Shown piece after piece: positions 1 to 10,674 of a stretch of DNA of 64,000 nucleotides. The position numbers and the translations under genes are program-made. The notes beneath the pieces are model-generated. The model worked only from the letters and a program-made list of their open reading frames with translations. It was not told the origin of the DNA and did no database searches. The stretch covers positions 189,847-253,846 of the forward strand of contig NZ_LMSD01000041.1 of assembly GCF_001428045.1 (NCBI RefSeq), read 5' to 3'. Origin of the DNA: Paenibacillus sp. Soil750. Its GTDB lineage: Bacteria > Bacillota > Bacilli > Paenibacillales > NBRC-103111. Numbering within the stretch: the stretch's first letter is position 1; every line of letters starts with the position of its first letter.

Positions 1-3000
1 GGTTTGGGTATGGCTTCGATGAGTCCTATGACCGTTCAAGCGGCTGAATCCGTTTCACCGAAGTTGCTGAGCGGTAATAGGTTAGGTGAATTGTTCCCTG
101 CGAATACAATCGTCATGAATACAGGAGCCTCATATACTTGGCAGCAAGATGGGCTTTATGCAACGGAATCCAATCTTGTCGCTTCAGATCCTTTGGCTGC
201 ACGTAAAATGATGGACGGTTCTGTAAGCGTTGTCAGTACGGCTAGTCAATCTGGAGAAGCTTATGGAACAGTCGTCTATGACCTGCAAACTGTAAACCGT
301 CTAACATCCTTGCAGGTGTGGTCAGAATTTTCAGCTGCAAGCGGATTGAAACAGGTAGAGATTCATGCAAGTCTCGATGGCATCAATTACAATCGTGTTG
401 CGGTAACTGAGAGTGTATATGGGAATGATGCGGGCATTGTGCCTGTGAGCAGCGATATGAAACCTGCCCCGTATGCAAGATATGTAAAGGTTGTGCTTCA
501 TAAAGATCCAGCCAAGCTTAAGTTGAGCATTGGAGAAATTGCCATTTGGGGTGATGCTGTTCAGGAGCCGGCGATTCTAAGCAATAATCAATTAAAGACC
601 GGTGGTTACTACGGGGCGGGGACGCCGAAGTTGGATACGAAAGCGACGTATAAATGGAATACGGAGCAGCCTTTTGTAACACAGGCAGGATTACTTGCAA
701 CGGATAATGAGGCTGGTGCGAAGAATGACGGCAGTGCAGGTGGCTTGCCTGATCTGATTGATGGCTCGAGCACCGAGGGGACAGCGGATACAACAGCCAG
801 CATGACGGCAGGTTCGCAAGGTCAATATGGAACCGTCACATTTGCATTAAATGACGTATACCAGATCGGTTCAATTGATGTCTGGTCCAAAGCGAGCAGC
901 GCAAATTTCATGGATGGTTATGAGGTTCTGTTAAGCTTGGATAACATCAACTATTTTTCCACAGGTTACACGGCCAATCCGAACAATCGGTACTCAGATG
1001 CGATGCTCAATACGCCCTCCTACGGAATCCCTGGCAAGCACGCCAAGTATGTCAGAATCGTCATGCATAACGCCAACGATTCCGACCGGTTAATTGCTGG
1101 CGAGATTGCGATTAAGGGGTGGAGACTGTATGATGCGACACTTATCAAGAAAGACATGCCGGATCTAGTTGAACTCACCACGACTATTAAAAATTACAAC
1201 ACGTTGTATCTGGATTGGTCAGCCTACAATTCGGTGGTCAATAAGGTGAATAAATACAGTATCTATATACAGAAGAATGACTTTACATCGACGAATGGGC
1301 TAACCGCTCGGGTGACAGCTGAAAATGGGTCAGCCGAACAGAAGGGGAAATTCCTTCTCGTTTCATCCTTAGAGCCAGAGACGACTTATTACATAGCTGT
1401 AACGCCAACGAGCACAACTTCGGGTGAACGTAAGGATGTCAACACAATTAAAATAACGACGCCTAGTGTCCTTGGCGGCGAGAAGATTGGGGACATTTTC
1501 GCCATTAATGATACACCCTACGGTGGAGGAAATTATGTTCATCACGGGGACAAAGAGGAAGAAAATATCATCCGTAAGCTTATGCTCATGCGAAGCATAG
1601 AAGGGATTAATCTTAATCGGTGGTGGATTCATGATTCTTGGGTTAAAGCATTCTCGAATACATACGGAATCGGGTTCCATACGTTTTACCATGGTCCTCA
1701 AGATGTACCCATGGAAAATAAGCAAGGGACTTGGACCTTCTCTACCGTCAATGAGCCCGATCTGAAAGGGACGAATCCCTCTGCACTCGCCTTACAGTTT
1801 AAACAAAACCACGAGAGCATGAAGGCAGTGGACAACCGAAATTTACTTATTGAGCCTGCTTTAGGCGGGACTGAGCCAGCAAGTATGACTTGGCTTGAGA
1901 ATTTGTATAAATCCGATGGCCAAAATGGCGCTGTAGTAAAAACGTACTTTGATGTTCTTGATGTGCATCCTTATGTGAAAAATCATGAAGGTAGTCTGCC
2001 AGGTCTCGTCCCAGGCGCCCCGGAAATGCTAATCGGGAAAATAAATGAAATCGGTGCACTGAAAGCTAAATATGGCGATCAACATAAGCCCGTCATATTC
2101 AGTGAACTTGGATGGAGCACATATACAGGAAGCGGCTATCTCCGACCTGTGGATAAGATGACTCAACGTAATTACTTAGCTAGAGCCTATATGCATGCAA
2201 TTGCTGGCGGTATTAAGCGCATGCATTGGTATGATTTCCAAGATGACGGAGTCGATCCGACGAATCTGGAACATAATCTGGGCTTGATCGATTGGTATGG
2301 CATTCCGAAACCAAGCTATTATGCTTACTATACGATGGCAAAAGTGTTGAAAGACGCCAAGTTTATTGGACCCAAAGCGAATGTTGATCATCCGTATTAT
2401 GGATATGAATATTGGCATGAAGGGAAAAATCAGTACATTACATCGCTGTGGGCTGCTGATGAATCGACCAAAACAGCCACTTTCAAAACGAAGGATACCA
2501 GCCTTACTGTTGTGGGTATTGATGGGAGTTACGCCTACTTACCGGTTAATGATGGGATTGCAAGTTTAACAATTAGTGGTGCTCCTGTTTTCATATACTC
2601 GAGCACGGGCTTGGAGATCACTTCGATTGATGATTCCTTTGTATTAAAAAACACTTCGGTGGATGTAAGACGTGGCGATACGCTCCATACGGTTATTCAA
2701 CGTTCTGGCTTGGGAGCGGAACTGAATGGAAAGATTCAACTCATGGGTCCCTCCGGTGATTGGAAACTCGAAGGTGATGAAAGCTTTACTGCAGGAACAA
2801 CGGCGATCCCGGTTGCTATCCCCATCCCTTTTAACGCGGAAGAGAAGGTCCATGAGGTTACGATTCAAGTGATCTCGGGTACGTCACTCATTGCAGCCAT
2901 GAAATTGAAGGTCAACGTACTTGAGACCGTCAAAGTTCGTATTGTGCCTGAGGTTGCAGTGCCTGGAAGATGGAATGAATGGAATGCGGCAATCTATGTA

Positions 3001-5370
3001 GAGAATGCGACTGCTGACAAAGAGCTAAACGGTACCGTTCGAGTTACGGAGGCGGTATATCTAGCCCTAGGCCAAGGAAGCCCAATTACTTTCAATCGCT
3101 TATTGCCAGGTGAAATTACGAAGATCACCATGCCGATTACCGCTCTTCCGGAACAAGCAAGAGCTAAATTGAAATTATCCATTGATTTGGATAACGGATT
3201 TACGAAGATTGTGGAAAGACCGTTTAATTTTATTGCAGCTGTAAACGACCAGACAGCGCCAATTATCGATGGCAAGCTATCTGAGGAAAGCTGGAGTAAT
3301 AGCATGCCCATCGTCATAAACAGACCAGATCAAATTAAAAACATAGCCAACTGGGGCGGTGAGGCTGATTTAAGCGGCAAGGGCTTCCTGAAGTGGGATA
3401 TGAATCAGCTATACTTTGGAATGGAAGTTCAAGATGACAAGCATTATCAAGTTGGAGCTGGCGGTGATCTGTGGCAAGGGGATAGCATCCAATTTGCCAT
3501 TGATACTGGAAGAGAAGGCGGAGTCGGTAGCTCAGCCAACAATGAGTTCGGCATTGCACTTGGCGAACAAGGTCCGATGGTTTGGAGATGGCTCGCGGCT
3601 AACGGCAAGCCAATAGGGGAAATGACGACTGTGCAGTCAGCTGTTTATCGAAGCGCCATCGCGACTACCTATGAGCTCGCGATTCCTTGGACAGAGCTGC
3701 TGCCTCCAGGTCGTACAGTGACGGACAAAGACATTTTTGGCTTTTCCATGCTCATCAATGAGAATGATGGAACAACCCGCCGAGGTTGGCTTGAATACAT
3801 GAGCGGTATTGGTTCCAGTAAGAACACGCAGTTATTTGAGGATCTGATATTCAGCCAAATCAATGCGCCTGAAGTAAAGGTTACTGGCGTGAAGCTTGAC
3901 CAACCGACAGTAATTTTGAACAAGGGGCAATCCATGGTTCTGAATGCAACTGTACTTCCGAGTGATTCAACCAACCAACAGGTTCGGTTTACAACCAGCG
4001 ATCCAGCGGTGGTCAGCGTATCGCAAGAGGTCTATGGCTTGCAAGCAACGGTGACAGGCGTCTCAGCTGGAACGGCAACGATTCGTGTGACGACCGTCGA
4101 TGGCAGCTATTCGGCGACTAGTCGAGTAACCGTTCAGTTACCTTCAGGTGAAAGTAATGTGCCTTCAGGCGGGGGAGCATGGATGCCAGCGCCAGTTCTT
4201 CCTGAGGTTCAGGCTGGAACGATCCGCTTTACAAACCCGGTGCTGAATCAAGACGGAACGCTTGAGATTGAAGTACCTATGGATTCCTTGGAGAAAGCGA
4301 TAGAAGGAGCATTATCATCTGATCGAACGCTTATCATCGATATTGCGAAAGTGACAGGTGCCAAGAAATTTCGGCTTAAGCTCCCTGCAGCCATTCTTGA
4401 CTCAGCTCAAAAGAATCATATTGAAAGAATCCAATTCCGAACAGGTTTGGCGACGATAGCGTTGACTCCTGATGCGCTGTCTGACCAAGTGAAGCCGAAC
4501 TCAGCTATTTTGGAGATTGTAATGGAGGCGCTACGTTCAGATGCGCTTACTGGAGCAGCGGATTCCCGCATAGGAAACCAAGCTGTATATGATTTTAATG
4601 TCATCCTGGACGGGATTAACATTCATTCGTTTTTCCATAGAGATGCGGTTCAGATCTCCATGGACTATATGCTCGCACCTGACGAGAACGGCGATCAAAT
4701 CATTGTGTACCACATCCGAGATGGTCAAACGCTTGAAGTGGTGAAGAATGGGAAATATGATGCCGCAACAGGTCAAGTCACTTTTACGACAAATCATCTT
4801 AGCTCATATACGGCCTTCTATACGCATGTGACTTTCGGGGATCTTCAGGAAGCCGTGTGGGCGCAAAACAGCATTGAAGCATTAGCAGCAAGAGAAATTG
4901 TAAATGGTATTGAAAGTGATCGCTTTGCTCCGAATGAACAGGTTACGAGGGCCCAGTTCATTCAGATGCTGATGAATGCCTTTGATCTGACAGAAGCGGA
5001 TGCTACAACGAGTTTCAGCGACGTGAAAAAAGACGATTGGTTCTTCAAAGCAGTGGCAAGCGCTCAGAAGTTGGGAATCATCCAAGGGTATGAGGATGGG
5101 TCCTTTGGTGCCAGTCAACCCATATCAAGACAAGATATGGCGGTTATGGCATCTAGAGTAATTACGTTAGCAGAGATTGAGTTGCAGACCCTGATCGATG
5201 GTGTGAGTTTCGATGATCAGCACGACATTGACGCTTATGCTCAGGAAGCGGTTAAGTCCATGCAAGCGGCTGGTATCATTAACGGATTAGTTGAAAATCG
5301 ATTCGCACCGGATATGAATGCGACACGTGCACAAGCTGCAAAAATCATTTATGGCCTGTTATTTATGTAA
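1..5370 (+). CDS. SLH-anchored discoidin / clan GH-A glycosidase (5' end missing)
   Basis: Large secreted cell-surface enzyme. The reading frame is open at base 1, and the first residues (ending TVQAAES) look like the tail of a signal peptide, so the start codon lies outside the window. In order: two discoidin (F5/8C-like) modules (about residues 20-190 and 200-375), a fibronectin-III-like stretch (385-490), a TIM-barrel-like glycosidase domain (495-850), a linker of beta-rich repeats, a CBM9/DOMON-like module (about 1080-1285), a BIG2 Ig-like domain (1290-1375), an unassigned domain, and three SLH motifs (about 1611-1788) that would bind secondary wall polymer. Clan GH-A catalytic candidates are E584 in VNEP (acid/base) and E701 in SELGWS (nucleophile). 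The downstream gene encodes a shorter paralog without the C-terminal modules. The exact GH family and the substrate are not certain; a plant cell-wall polysaccharide is likely from the neighbours. Confidence 0.9.
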   Translation, partial: GLGMASMSPMTVQAAESVSPKLLSGNRLGELFPANTIVMNTGASYTWQQDGLYATESNLVASDPLAARKMMDGSVSVVSTASQSGEAYGTVVYDLQTVNRLTSLQVWSEFSAASGLKQVEIHASLDGINYNRVAVTESVYGNDAGIVPVSSDMKPAPYARYVKVVLHKDPAKLKLSIGEIAIWGDAVQEPAILSNNQLKTGGYYGAGTPKLDTKATYKWNTEQPFVTQAGLLATDNEAGAKNDGSAGGLPDLIDGSSTEGTADTTASMTAGSQGQYGTVTFALNDVYQIGSIDVWSKASSANFMDGYEVLLSLDNINYFSTGYTANPNNRYSDAMLNTPSYGIPGKHAKYVRIVMHNANDSDRLIAGEIAIKGWRLYDATLIKKDMPDLVELTTTIKNYNTLYLDWSAYNSVVNKVNKYSIYIQKNDFTSTNGLTARVTAENGSAEQKGKFLLVSSLEPETTYYIAVTPTSTTSGERKDVNTIKITTPSVLGGEKIGDIFAINDTPYGGGNYVHHGDKEEENIIRKLMLMRSIEGINLNRWWIHDSWVKAFSNTYGIGFHTFYHGPQDVPMENKQGTWTFSTVNEPDLKGTNPSALALQFKQNHESMKAVDNRNLLIEPALGGTEPASMTWLENLYKSDGQNGAVVKTYFDVLDVHPYVKNHEGSLPGLVPGAPEMLIGKINEIGALKAKYGDQHKPVIFSELGWSTYTGSGYLRPVDKMTQRNYLARAYMHAIAGGIKRMHWYDFQDDGVDPTNLEHNLGLIDWYGIPKPSYYAYYTMAKVLKDAKFIGPKANVDHPYYGYEYWHEGKNQYITSLWAADESTKTATFKTKDTSLTVVGIDGSYAYLPVNDGIASLTISGAPVFIYSSTGLEITSIDDSFVLKNTSVDVRRGDTLHTVIQRSGLGAELNGKIQLMGPSGDWKLEGDESFTAGTTAIPVAIPIPFNAEEKVHEVTIQVISGTSLIAAMKLKVNVLETVKVRIVPEVAVPGRWNEWNAAIYVENATADKELNGTVRVTEAVYLALGQGSPITFNRLLPGEITKITMPITALPEQARAKLKLSIDLDNGFTKIVERPFNFIAAVNDQTAPIIDGKLSEESWSNSMPIVINRPDQIKNIANWGGEADLSGKGFLKWDMNQLYFGMEVQDDKHYQVGAGGDLWQGDSIQFAIDTGREGGVGSSANNEFGIALGEQGPMVWRWLAANGKPIGEMTTVQSAVYRSAIATTYELAIPWTELLPPGRTVTDKDIFGFSMLINENDGTTRRGWLEYMSGIGSSKNTQLFEDLIFSQINAPEVKVTGVKLDQPTVILNKGQSMVLNATVLPSDSTNQQVRFTTSDPAVVSVSQEVYGLQATVTGVSAGTATIRVTTVDGSYSATSRVTVQLPSGESNVPSGGGAWMPAPVLPEVQAGTIRFTNPVLNQDGTLEIEVPMDSLEKAIEGALSSDRTLIIDIAKVTGAKKFRLKLPAAILDSAQKNHIERIQFRTGLATIALTPDALSDQVKPNSAILEIVMEALRSDALTGAADSRIGNQAVYDFNVILDGINIHSFFHRDAVQISMDYMLAPDENGDQIIVYHIRDGQTLEVVKNGKYDAATGQVTFTTNHLSSYTAFYTHVTFGDLQEAVWAQNSIEALAAREIVNGIESDRFAPNEQVTRAQFIQMLMNAFDLTEADATTSFSDVKKDDWFFKAVASAQKLGIIQGYEDGSFGASQPISRQDMAVMASRVITLAEIELQTLIDGVSFDDQHDIDAYAQEAVKSMQAAGIINGLVENRFAPDMNATRAQAAKIIYGLLFM

Positions 5371-5379
5371 ATCTGAATG

Positions 5380-5417
5380 GGGTCGGTAACCATAGTTCTC
5401 AGATGGTATACCGACCC
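5380..5417 (+). terminator. Stem-loop between the two glycosidase genes
   Basis: GGGTCGGTA at 5380-5388 pairs with TACCGACCC at 5409-5417 just after the upstream stop codon. No T-run follows, so this may be a processing or partial-termination hairpin, or an operator for the next gene, rather than a full terminator. Confidence 0.4.
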
Positions 5418-5448
5418 ACTAGTTAACCATCCAGAAAGGAGCTTTGCC

Positions 5449-8178
5449 ATGCGTATTACGAAAAAAAGTTGTGCTCTGATAAGTGCTTTTGTGATTCTTC
5501 TTGGCTCGGTTTCCGCAGTGACCCCCGCTAGTCAAACCGTACAGGCGGCAGTCAATCAAAAGCTGCTAAGTGGGAACGCAGTTGGAAGTGAATTGTTTCC
5601 GGCAGATGCGCCAGCAATTGCAACAGGTGCGTCTTATACTTGGCTGTCCGAAGGGACCCATGCGACAGATCAAGGTCTCCTTGCATCGGATGAATCAGCA
5701 TCACCGGATATGTCGGATGGTGGTAACGGCCCAGATGACAATGCCAGCAATTCGACGGGGAGTGTTGTAGGAGCGGCGGTTTATGGAACGATCATCTATG
5801 ATTTGAAATCCGTATTTAAAGTATCCTCAGTTACCGTATGGGCGGACACGAACAATCAAAGTTATATGGATCAGTTAGAAGTATACGCCAGCTATGACGG
5901 TCTAACTTACAATCGGGTCGGGATTCAGGAGAACACGAATGCGCAAGATTCGGGTTTTGCTCCTGTTTCACTTGCCATTAAGCCTATAGTCAATGCGCAA
6001 TATATGAAAGTTATTATGCATAAAGATCCGAACAAGCAAGTCATGAGGCTAGGTGAAGTGGCGGTATATGGAGATGCACTTGAGCCTATGGCGATACTCA
6101 GTAATAACTATTTGAGAGCTTCCGGCACCTACAATACGTCCAAGCCGAAAATTGCAACAGGGGCTTCTTACACGTGGTTAACCGAGAATCCATTCATCAC
6201 TGATGGCGATTTAATCAAGTTTGATAACGATGGATCCAAGAATGACACGGTAGGGGGACAGCCGGATTTAATCGACGGATCTAGCACGGAATCCGATGCA
6301 GCCTCAACGACCAACTCGATCTGGGGCTCCAAAGGTAAATTCGGTGCGGTTGTATTTAACTTGAACGATGTGTATCAAATTGGGAAGATTGACGTATGGA
6401 CCTTGGCATCGGGCGGGAATAAGTTCATGGACGGGTATGAAGTTCTCGTCAGTACAGATGGTGTGAATTACACATCCCTCAGTTACACGACGAATACGAG
6501 CAGCCGTACGGCTAATGTGTTCGTGAATACACCAAGCTACGGCGTTCCTGGTCAGTTTGCCAAATATGTCAAAATCATTATGCATAACGCGAATAATTCG
6601 GAAATCCTGACGGTGGGAGAAATAGCCATTTGGGGCTGGAAGCTTTATGATGCGTCACTTCCTAAGCAGGCAACACCGGATCAAGTAGAGTTCACGGGTA
6701 AGCTCAAAAATTACAGCACGATGTATCTCGATTGGTCCAGTTACAACAGTGTGGTTAATAATGTAAACAAATATGGTGTTTACGTGGAGACCTCACCTTT
6801 TACTAGTACATTGGGATTAAAGCCTAAGTTTACAGCTGAGGCAAAGTCCATTGAACAATTAGGTAAATATCTACCCTATTTCGCTTTGAAGCCAGAGACA
6901 ACCTATTATGTAGCAGTGACCCCCTTTCAAACGACTGGTGTTGAAAGGCGTGATGTGCAGACGTTGAAAGTAACAACACCATCTGTGCTTGGAGGTGAAA
7001 GTGTCGGAGATATATTCGCCATCAATGATGCTCCCTATGGGGGAGGAAACTATATGCACCATGGTGAGACTGAAGATCTCTTTTTGATGACGAAATTGCG
7101 TTTGCTAAGAGATCTTGGAGGTATCAACAAGAACAGATGGTGGGATCACAGTAATGCTATGAAAACCCTTTATGGTAAAAGTGGATTGAATTTCCACTAC
7201 TTCTATCATGGACCGAGTTATGTTGAGGCGGATAATAATGGAGGAGCCTATACATTCTCTACCTATAATGAACCTGATCTTGCCAATCGAAATCCAGCTT
7301 CTGTAGCAAGTCAACTCAAAATAAACCATGAGAGCTTGAAAGCTATCAGCAGCAAGAGCCTACTTGTAGAGCCCGCACTTGCGGGTCTCGATCGTTTAGA
7401 TGCCACCAAAGGTTTGAATTGGCTGGATGATTTCTATAATTCCGATGGGCAGAATGGTGCTTTAGTGAAGACCTATTTCGATGTCATGGATGTCCATCCT
7501 TATGTCAAATATGAATATCCAGCTGTACCTGGACTTGATCAAGGTACTCCGGAAAAGCTCCTCGACACGCTGAAGCAATTGAAAGACACGATGACGAGCC
7601 ACGGTGATGGAGACAAACCGATTGTTATTACGGAGTTAGGGTGGAGCACTTACACAGGTGGAAGCTACTTGAAAAAAGTAGATCGTGCGACCCAACGTAA
7701 TTATTTGGCTAGAGCTTATATGCATGCCATTGCAAACGGAATTCGTACCATGCACTGGTACGATTTTGCCGATGATGGCACGGAGACGAATAACTTGGAG
7801 CATAACCTAGGGTTGATCGACTGGAATGGTAAGCCTAAGGAGAGTTATTACGGTTACTATACGCTGATTAGAGTGTTAAAAGATGCAAATTATTTAGGTG
7901 TGGTACCGGGCATTGCCAATCCTTACTATGGCTATCAATTCTGGGATGAGAATAAGAATAGATACCTCACGTCTTTATGGGATGCCAGTTGGCAAACAAC
8001 AAGTACCAATTCACGAACAGCGGTTATTGAGACGACTGAACCAGGAGTAACGATTGTTGGCATTGATGGAAGCTATAAATATGTCGCTGCAGTTTCGGGA
8101 GTTGTAAGCGTACCTCTTACAGGAGCACCGTTGTTTATTTATTCTCTGGCGAACGTAACTGTGAATTCCATTAATTAA
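5449..8178 (+). CDS. Secreted discoidin / clan GH-A glycosidase (free paralog)
   Basis: Extracellular glycosidase of 909 residues. The ATG at 5449 is chosen because AGAAAGGAG precedes it and the protein then begins with a clear signal peptide (MRITKKS, hydrophobic core, cleavage near TVQAA). It has two discoidin-like modules, an Fn3-like stretch and the same TIM-barrel-like domain as the upstream gene, sharing blocks such as IFAIND, HHG, NEPDL, FDVxDVHPYVK and ELGWSTYTG. Catalytic candidates are E608 (YNEP) and E729 (TELGWS). It ends after the catalytic domain and has none of the CBM9-like, BIG2 or SLH modules, so it should be released into the medium. It probably shares transcription and substrate with the anchored enzyme. 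The GH family is not assigned with confidence. Confidence 0.92.
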   Translation: MRITKKSCALISAFVILLGSVSAVTPASQTVQAAVNQKLLSGNAVGSELFPADAPAIATGASYTWLSEGTHATDQGLLASDESASPDMSDGGNGPDDNASNSTGSVVGAAVYGTIIYDLKSVFKVSSVTVWADTNNQSYMDQLEVYASYDGLTYNRVGIQENTNAQDSGFAPVSLAIKPIVNAQYMKVIMHKDPNKQVMRLGEVAVYGDALEPMAILSNNYLRASGTYNTSKPKIATGASYTWLTENPFITDGDLIKFDNDGSKNDTVGGQPDLIDGSSTESDAASTTNSIWGSKGKFGAVVFNLNDVYQIGKIDVWTLASGGNKFMDGYEVLVSTDGVNYTSLSYTTNTSSRTANVFVNTPSYGVPGQFAKYVKIIMHNANNSEILTVGEIAIWGWKLYDASLPKQATPDQVEFTGKLKNYSTMYLDWSSYNSVVNNVNKYGVYVETSPFTSTLGLKPKFTAEAKSIEQLGKYLPYFALKPETTYYVAVTPFQTTGVERRDVQTLKVTTPSVLGGESVGDIFAINDAPYGGGNYMHHGETEDLFLMTKLRLLRDLGGINKNRWWDHSNAMKTLYGKSGLNFHYFYHGPSYVEADNNGGAYTFSTYNEPDLANRNPASVASQLKINHESLKAISSKSLLVEPALAGLDRLDATKGLNWLDDFYNSDGQNGALVKTYFDVMDVHPYVKYEYPAVPGLDQGTPEKLLDTLKQLKDTMTSHGDGDKPIVITELGWSTYTGGSYLKKVDRATQRNYLARAYMHAIANGIRTMHWYDFADDGTETNNLEHNLGLIDWNGKPKESYYGYYTLIRVLKDANYLGVVPGIANPYYGYQFWDENKNRYLTSLWDASWQTTSTNSRTAVIETTEPGVTIVGIDGSYKYVAAVSGVVSVPLTGAPLFIYSLANVTVNSIN

Positions 8179-8199
8179 TGTATAATTATTCCTCCTGAA

Positions 8200-8238
8200 G
8201 GTCGTGTTAATGATACAATAAAAAACAAGTGCACGACC
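8200..8238 (+). promoter_or_regulatory. Promoter bracketed by an inverted repeat
   Basis: GGTCGTG (8200-8206) and CACGACC (8232-8238) flank a possible -10 (TACAAT, 8214-8219). The right arm ends just before the ribosome binding site GGAGG of the AraC gene. This could be a paired operator or a 5'UTR hairpin. It is inferred from sequence symmetry only. Confidence 0.4.
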
Positions 8239-8253
8239 GAATGGAGGCCTGCC

Positions 8254-10566
8254 ATGAGAAACAGTATTTCTGCGAAGGCCATGATGATTTATGGCATCGT
8301 ATTCCTCTTTATTATCAGCCTAACGTTCTGGCTGTCCTATACGGGGACAGTGGGTAGGCTGCAAAAGGATTTGAAAGATACCAATCTGGCACTATTGAAA
8401 CAAGTCGACTCCAAGATCGAAGGTGCCTTCCGCCAGACGGAAAAGGATTTGCTCTCCATGGCCGAGGGGTTGGAGTTTATTTATTTTATGAATAATAGCT
8501 ATAGTGATGATGCACAAAGATACAGTATCCATTACACACTGACGACAAGGCTGAGGGATTTTATCGCGAATAATCCGAATTACTCCTCTGTATTTGCTTA
8601 TTCTCATGTTAGCGGAGATTTAATGACCGAGGCAACCTTTTTAAAACAAGCCTCGACAGAGTTTAATTGGTTAGCCCAATATTTGGATATGCCGGAATAT
8701 TTTAAGTGGTTGTCGACGCAGAAAGTATGGGATGGTCAAAAAACAAAGGATGTAATTACTTTGGTCCGCAGTTTTCCTGCCCTCAGTAGCCCCGGCTTTA
8801 GGAAGGGTCTCATGGCCATTAGTATTCAAGAGGATGAATTGTTCCAAATGATTAAGACGATCTATGAGGATGGTCATCCCGGCCATTTCTTCATTCTGGA
8901 TGCAGAAGGGAACGTCGTTACGCATGATGATAAAACTCAGCTTTACCGCAATATGAAGTCGTTACCCTATATAACTACGATACTAACAGATTCGGATAGC
9001 GGTTCGTTTAACGTTAAATTGGATGGCGTGCAGCAGTCTGTTTTTTATCGGACAAGTGAATATACGGGATGGAAAGTTGTCAGCATTATGCCGGAATCGA
9101 CGGTATTTGAACCCCTTAAAGTTACACGTAATCTGTTGCTCATTTTTGCCGTTATCATGTTCAGCCTCGCGTTGTCTGCCTTATTCTATGTGAATCGCTG
9201 GACCTTTAAGCCGTTAGACCGATTAGCAGGCAAGATGTCGGGTATGAAGAAGGGGAGAGGACAGGGAGCTGAGAGCATTGGACTCAGCAGCTTAGAGCAT
9301 ATTTTCGATGAAATCCTAACAGACCGTGAGCACTTGGAACAGCATGTGAGGGATTCGAAGCCAATGCTCAAATGGAAGATCATGATGGAGCTATTGAATG
9401 GCAGTCGTTCTGACTTCCATGCGGTGTATCATCATTTAGAGTTTCAGGGGATACGCATGTATCCGGAGCGCTTCCTTGTGTGTACAGCAGAAATTAGCAA
9501 AGATGGCGAACAACTGTCACCGCGTGACGAAGCTTTGTACACCTATATGTTCTGTAATGTTTCGGAAGAGCTGATTCGATCAGAGCATGCGGGTGCCGCT
9601 ATTGACTTAGGAGGCGGCAGGGCGGCCGTCTTGCTAAGTTTTGCTGAAGGTGACCCCGAGCAAAATCATTTGCGGACATTGGTCATTCTTGAATTAATTC
9701 TCGATATTATGAAAAAACAATTCGGTTTGTCAGTGACGGTAGGTGTAGGCACATGCCGTATGGATATGCAGGAGATACCACGTTCGTTCGATGAATCCCA
9801 AAAGGCATTACTCTATAAAATGATTTTCGGAAAACACTCGGTGATCTCTGTAGACGATTTACAGCCGCCAGACCGACAAGATTATTACAAGCTAAGCCGA
9901 ATGTCCGATCCAGTCATGGAAGCTTTAAAGCAGACCGATCGGGGTAAGATGCTTGCTTACTTGTCAGATACCTTCCGTGCAGCTGTCGAAAGTAATCTTC
10001 CACCAGAGTTGATCAGGCAGCTGTGCTATGATCTCATGATGAAGTCACTGCAAACTGTAAGTGCAATTGGCATTGAACCGGAAGTATCGATGGGGCCATT
10101 GAGCAGCATTTATGAGCGTATCGCAAAGTGTGAAAACTGGAAGGAAGCCGAACAGCTGGTCGGCGATATTCTCGAGGGTTTGGCATCACAAATAGAGGAA
10201 AAGCGAAGCCAACGCGGAAAGAATGAGACGATTGAGCGAATGCTGGCTTATATTCGGACGCATTATCAAGAGCATGATCTATCTTTGGAACGACTGGCTA
10301 GCATGTTTCATCTGACTCCTCCTTATATCAGCAGATTGTTTAAGGATCACACGGAGAGCAATTTTATCGATTATATGATTGAGATTCGCATCAAGGCTGC
10401 CATGGAGCTGTTGAAAGACAAGTCGATTAAAGTAAATGATGTATCGGATGCAGTAGGATATGCGAATACGAGGAGCTTCCTGCGAACGTTTAAAAAATAC
10501 ACGGGTTTAACACCAACCGAGTATCGAGAACACATGTTGAAGCGAGAAACGTCGCAAACTGTTTAA
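8254..10566 (+). CDS. Membrane-bound AraC-family regulator with extracellular sensor
   Basis: Transcription regulator of 770 residues that probably senses an extracellular sugar signal. A transmembrane helix (about 8-30) and a second one (about 294-314, LLLIFAVIMF...) bracket an extracytoplasmic Cache-like region. A cytoplasmic linker follows, and the C-terminus carries a double helix-turn-helix AraC DNA-binding domain (about 655-765, with LERLASMFHLTPPYISRLFK and VNDVSDAVGYAN). There is no receiver or kinase domain, so sensing and DNA binding are in one polypeptide, as in many Paenibacillus regulators next to polysaccharide loci. The start has a GGAGG site 7 bases upstream. Its position directly after the two glycosidases suggests it controls them. 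Confidence 0.92.
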   Translation: MRNSISAKAMMIYGIVFLFIISLTFWLSYTGTVGRLQKDLKDTNLALLKQVDSKIEGAFRQTEKDLLSMAEGLEFIYFMNNSYSDDAQRYSIHYTLTTRLRDFIANNPNYSSVFAYSHVSGDLMTEATFLKQASTEFNWLAQYLDMPEYFKWLSTQKVWDGQKTKDVITLVRSFPALSSPGFRKGLMAISIQEDELFQMIKTIYEDGHPGHFFILDAEGNVVTHDDKTQLYRNMKSLPYITTILTDSDSGSFNVKLDGVQQSVFYRTSEYTGWKVVSIMPESTVFEPLKVTRNLLLIFAVIMFSLALSALFYVNRWTFKPLDRLAGKMSGMKKGRGQGAESIGLSSLEHIFDEILTDREHLEQHVRDSKPMLKWKIMMELLNGSRSDFHAVYHHLEFQGIRMYPERFLVCTAEISKDGEQLSPRDEALYTYMFCNVSEELIRSEHAGAAIDLGGGRAAVLLSFAEGDPEQNHLRTLVILELILDIMKKQFGLSVTVGVGTCRMDMQEIPRSFDESQKALLYKMIFGKHSVISVDDLQPPDRQDYYKLSRMSDPVMEALKQTDRGKMLAYLSDTFRAAVESNLPPELIRQLCYDLMMKSLQTVSAIGIEPEVSMGPLSSIYERIAKCENWKEAEQLVGDILEGLASQIEEKRSQRGKNETIERMLAYIRTHYQEHDLSLERLASMFHLTPPYISRLFKDHTESNFIDYMIEIRIKAAMELLKDKSIKVNDVSDAVGYANTRSFLRTFKKYTGLTPTEYREHMLKRETSQTV

Positions 10567-10567
10567 T

Positions 10568-10606
10568 GAAGTGGCCACGATGATATCATCGCGGCTTCTT
10601 TGTTTT
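10568..10606 (+). terminator. Intrinsic terminator after the AraC gene
   Basis: An imperfect long stem centred on CGATGATATCATCG, with flanking GAAG/CTTC and GCC/GGC pairs, is followed by TTTGTTTTC. Confidence 0.75.
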
Positions 10607-10674
10607 CATAGGAAATCATGATACTGTTGAAGAGGTATAAACTACTATTTTTTATATGCTAAGGAGATACATAC

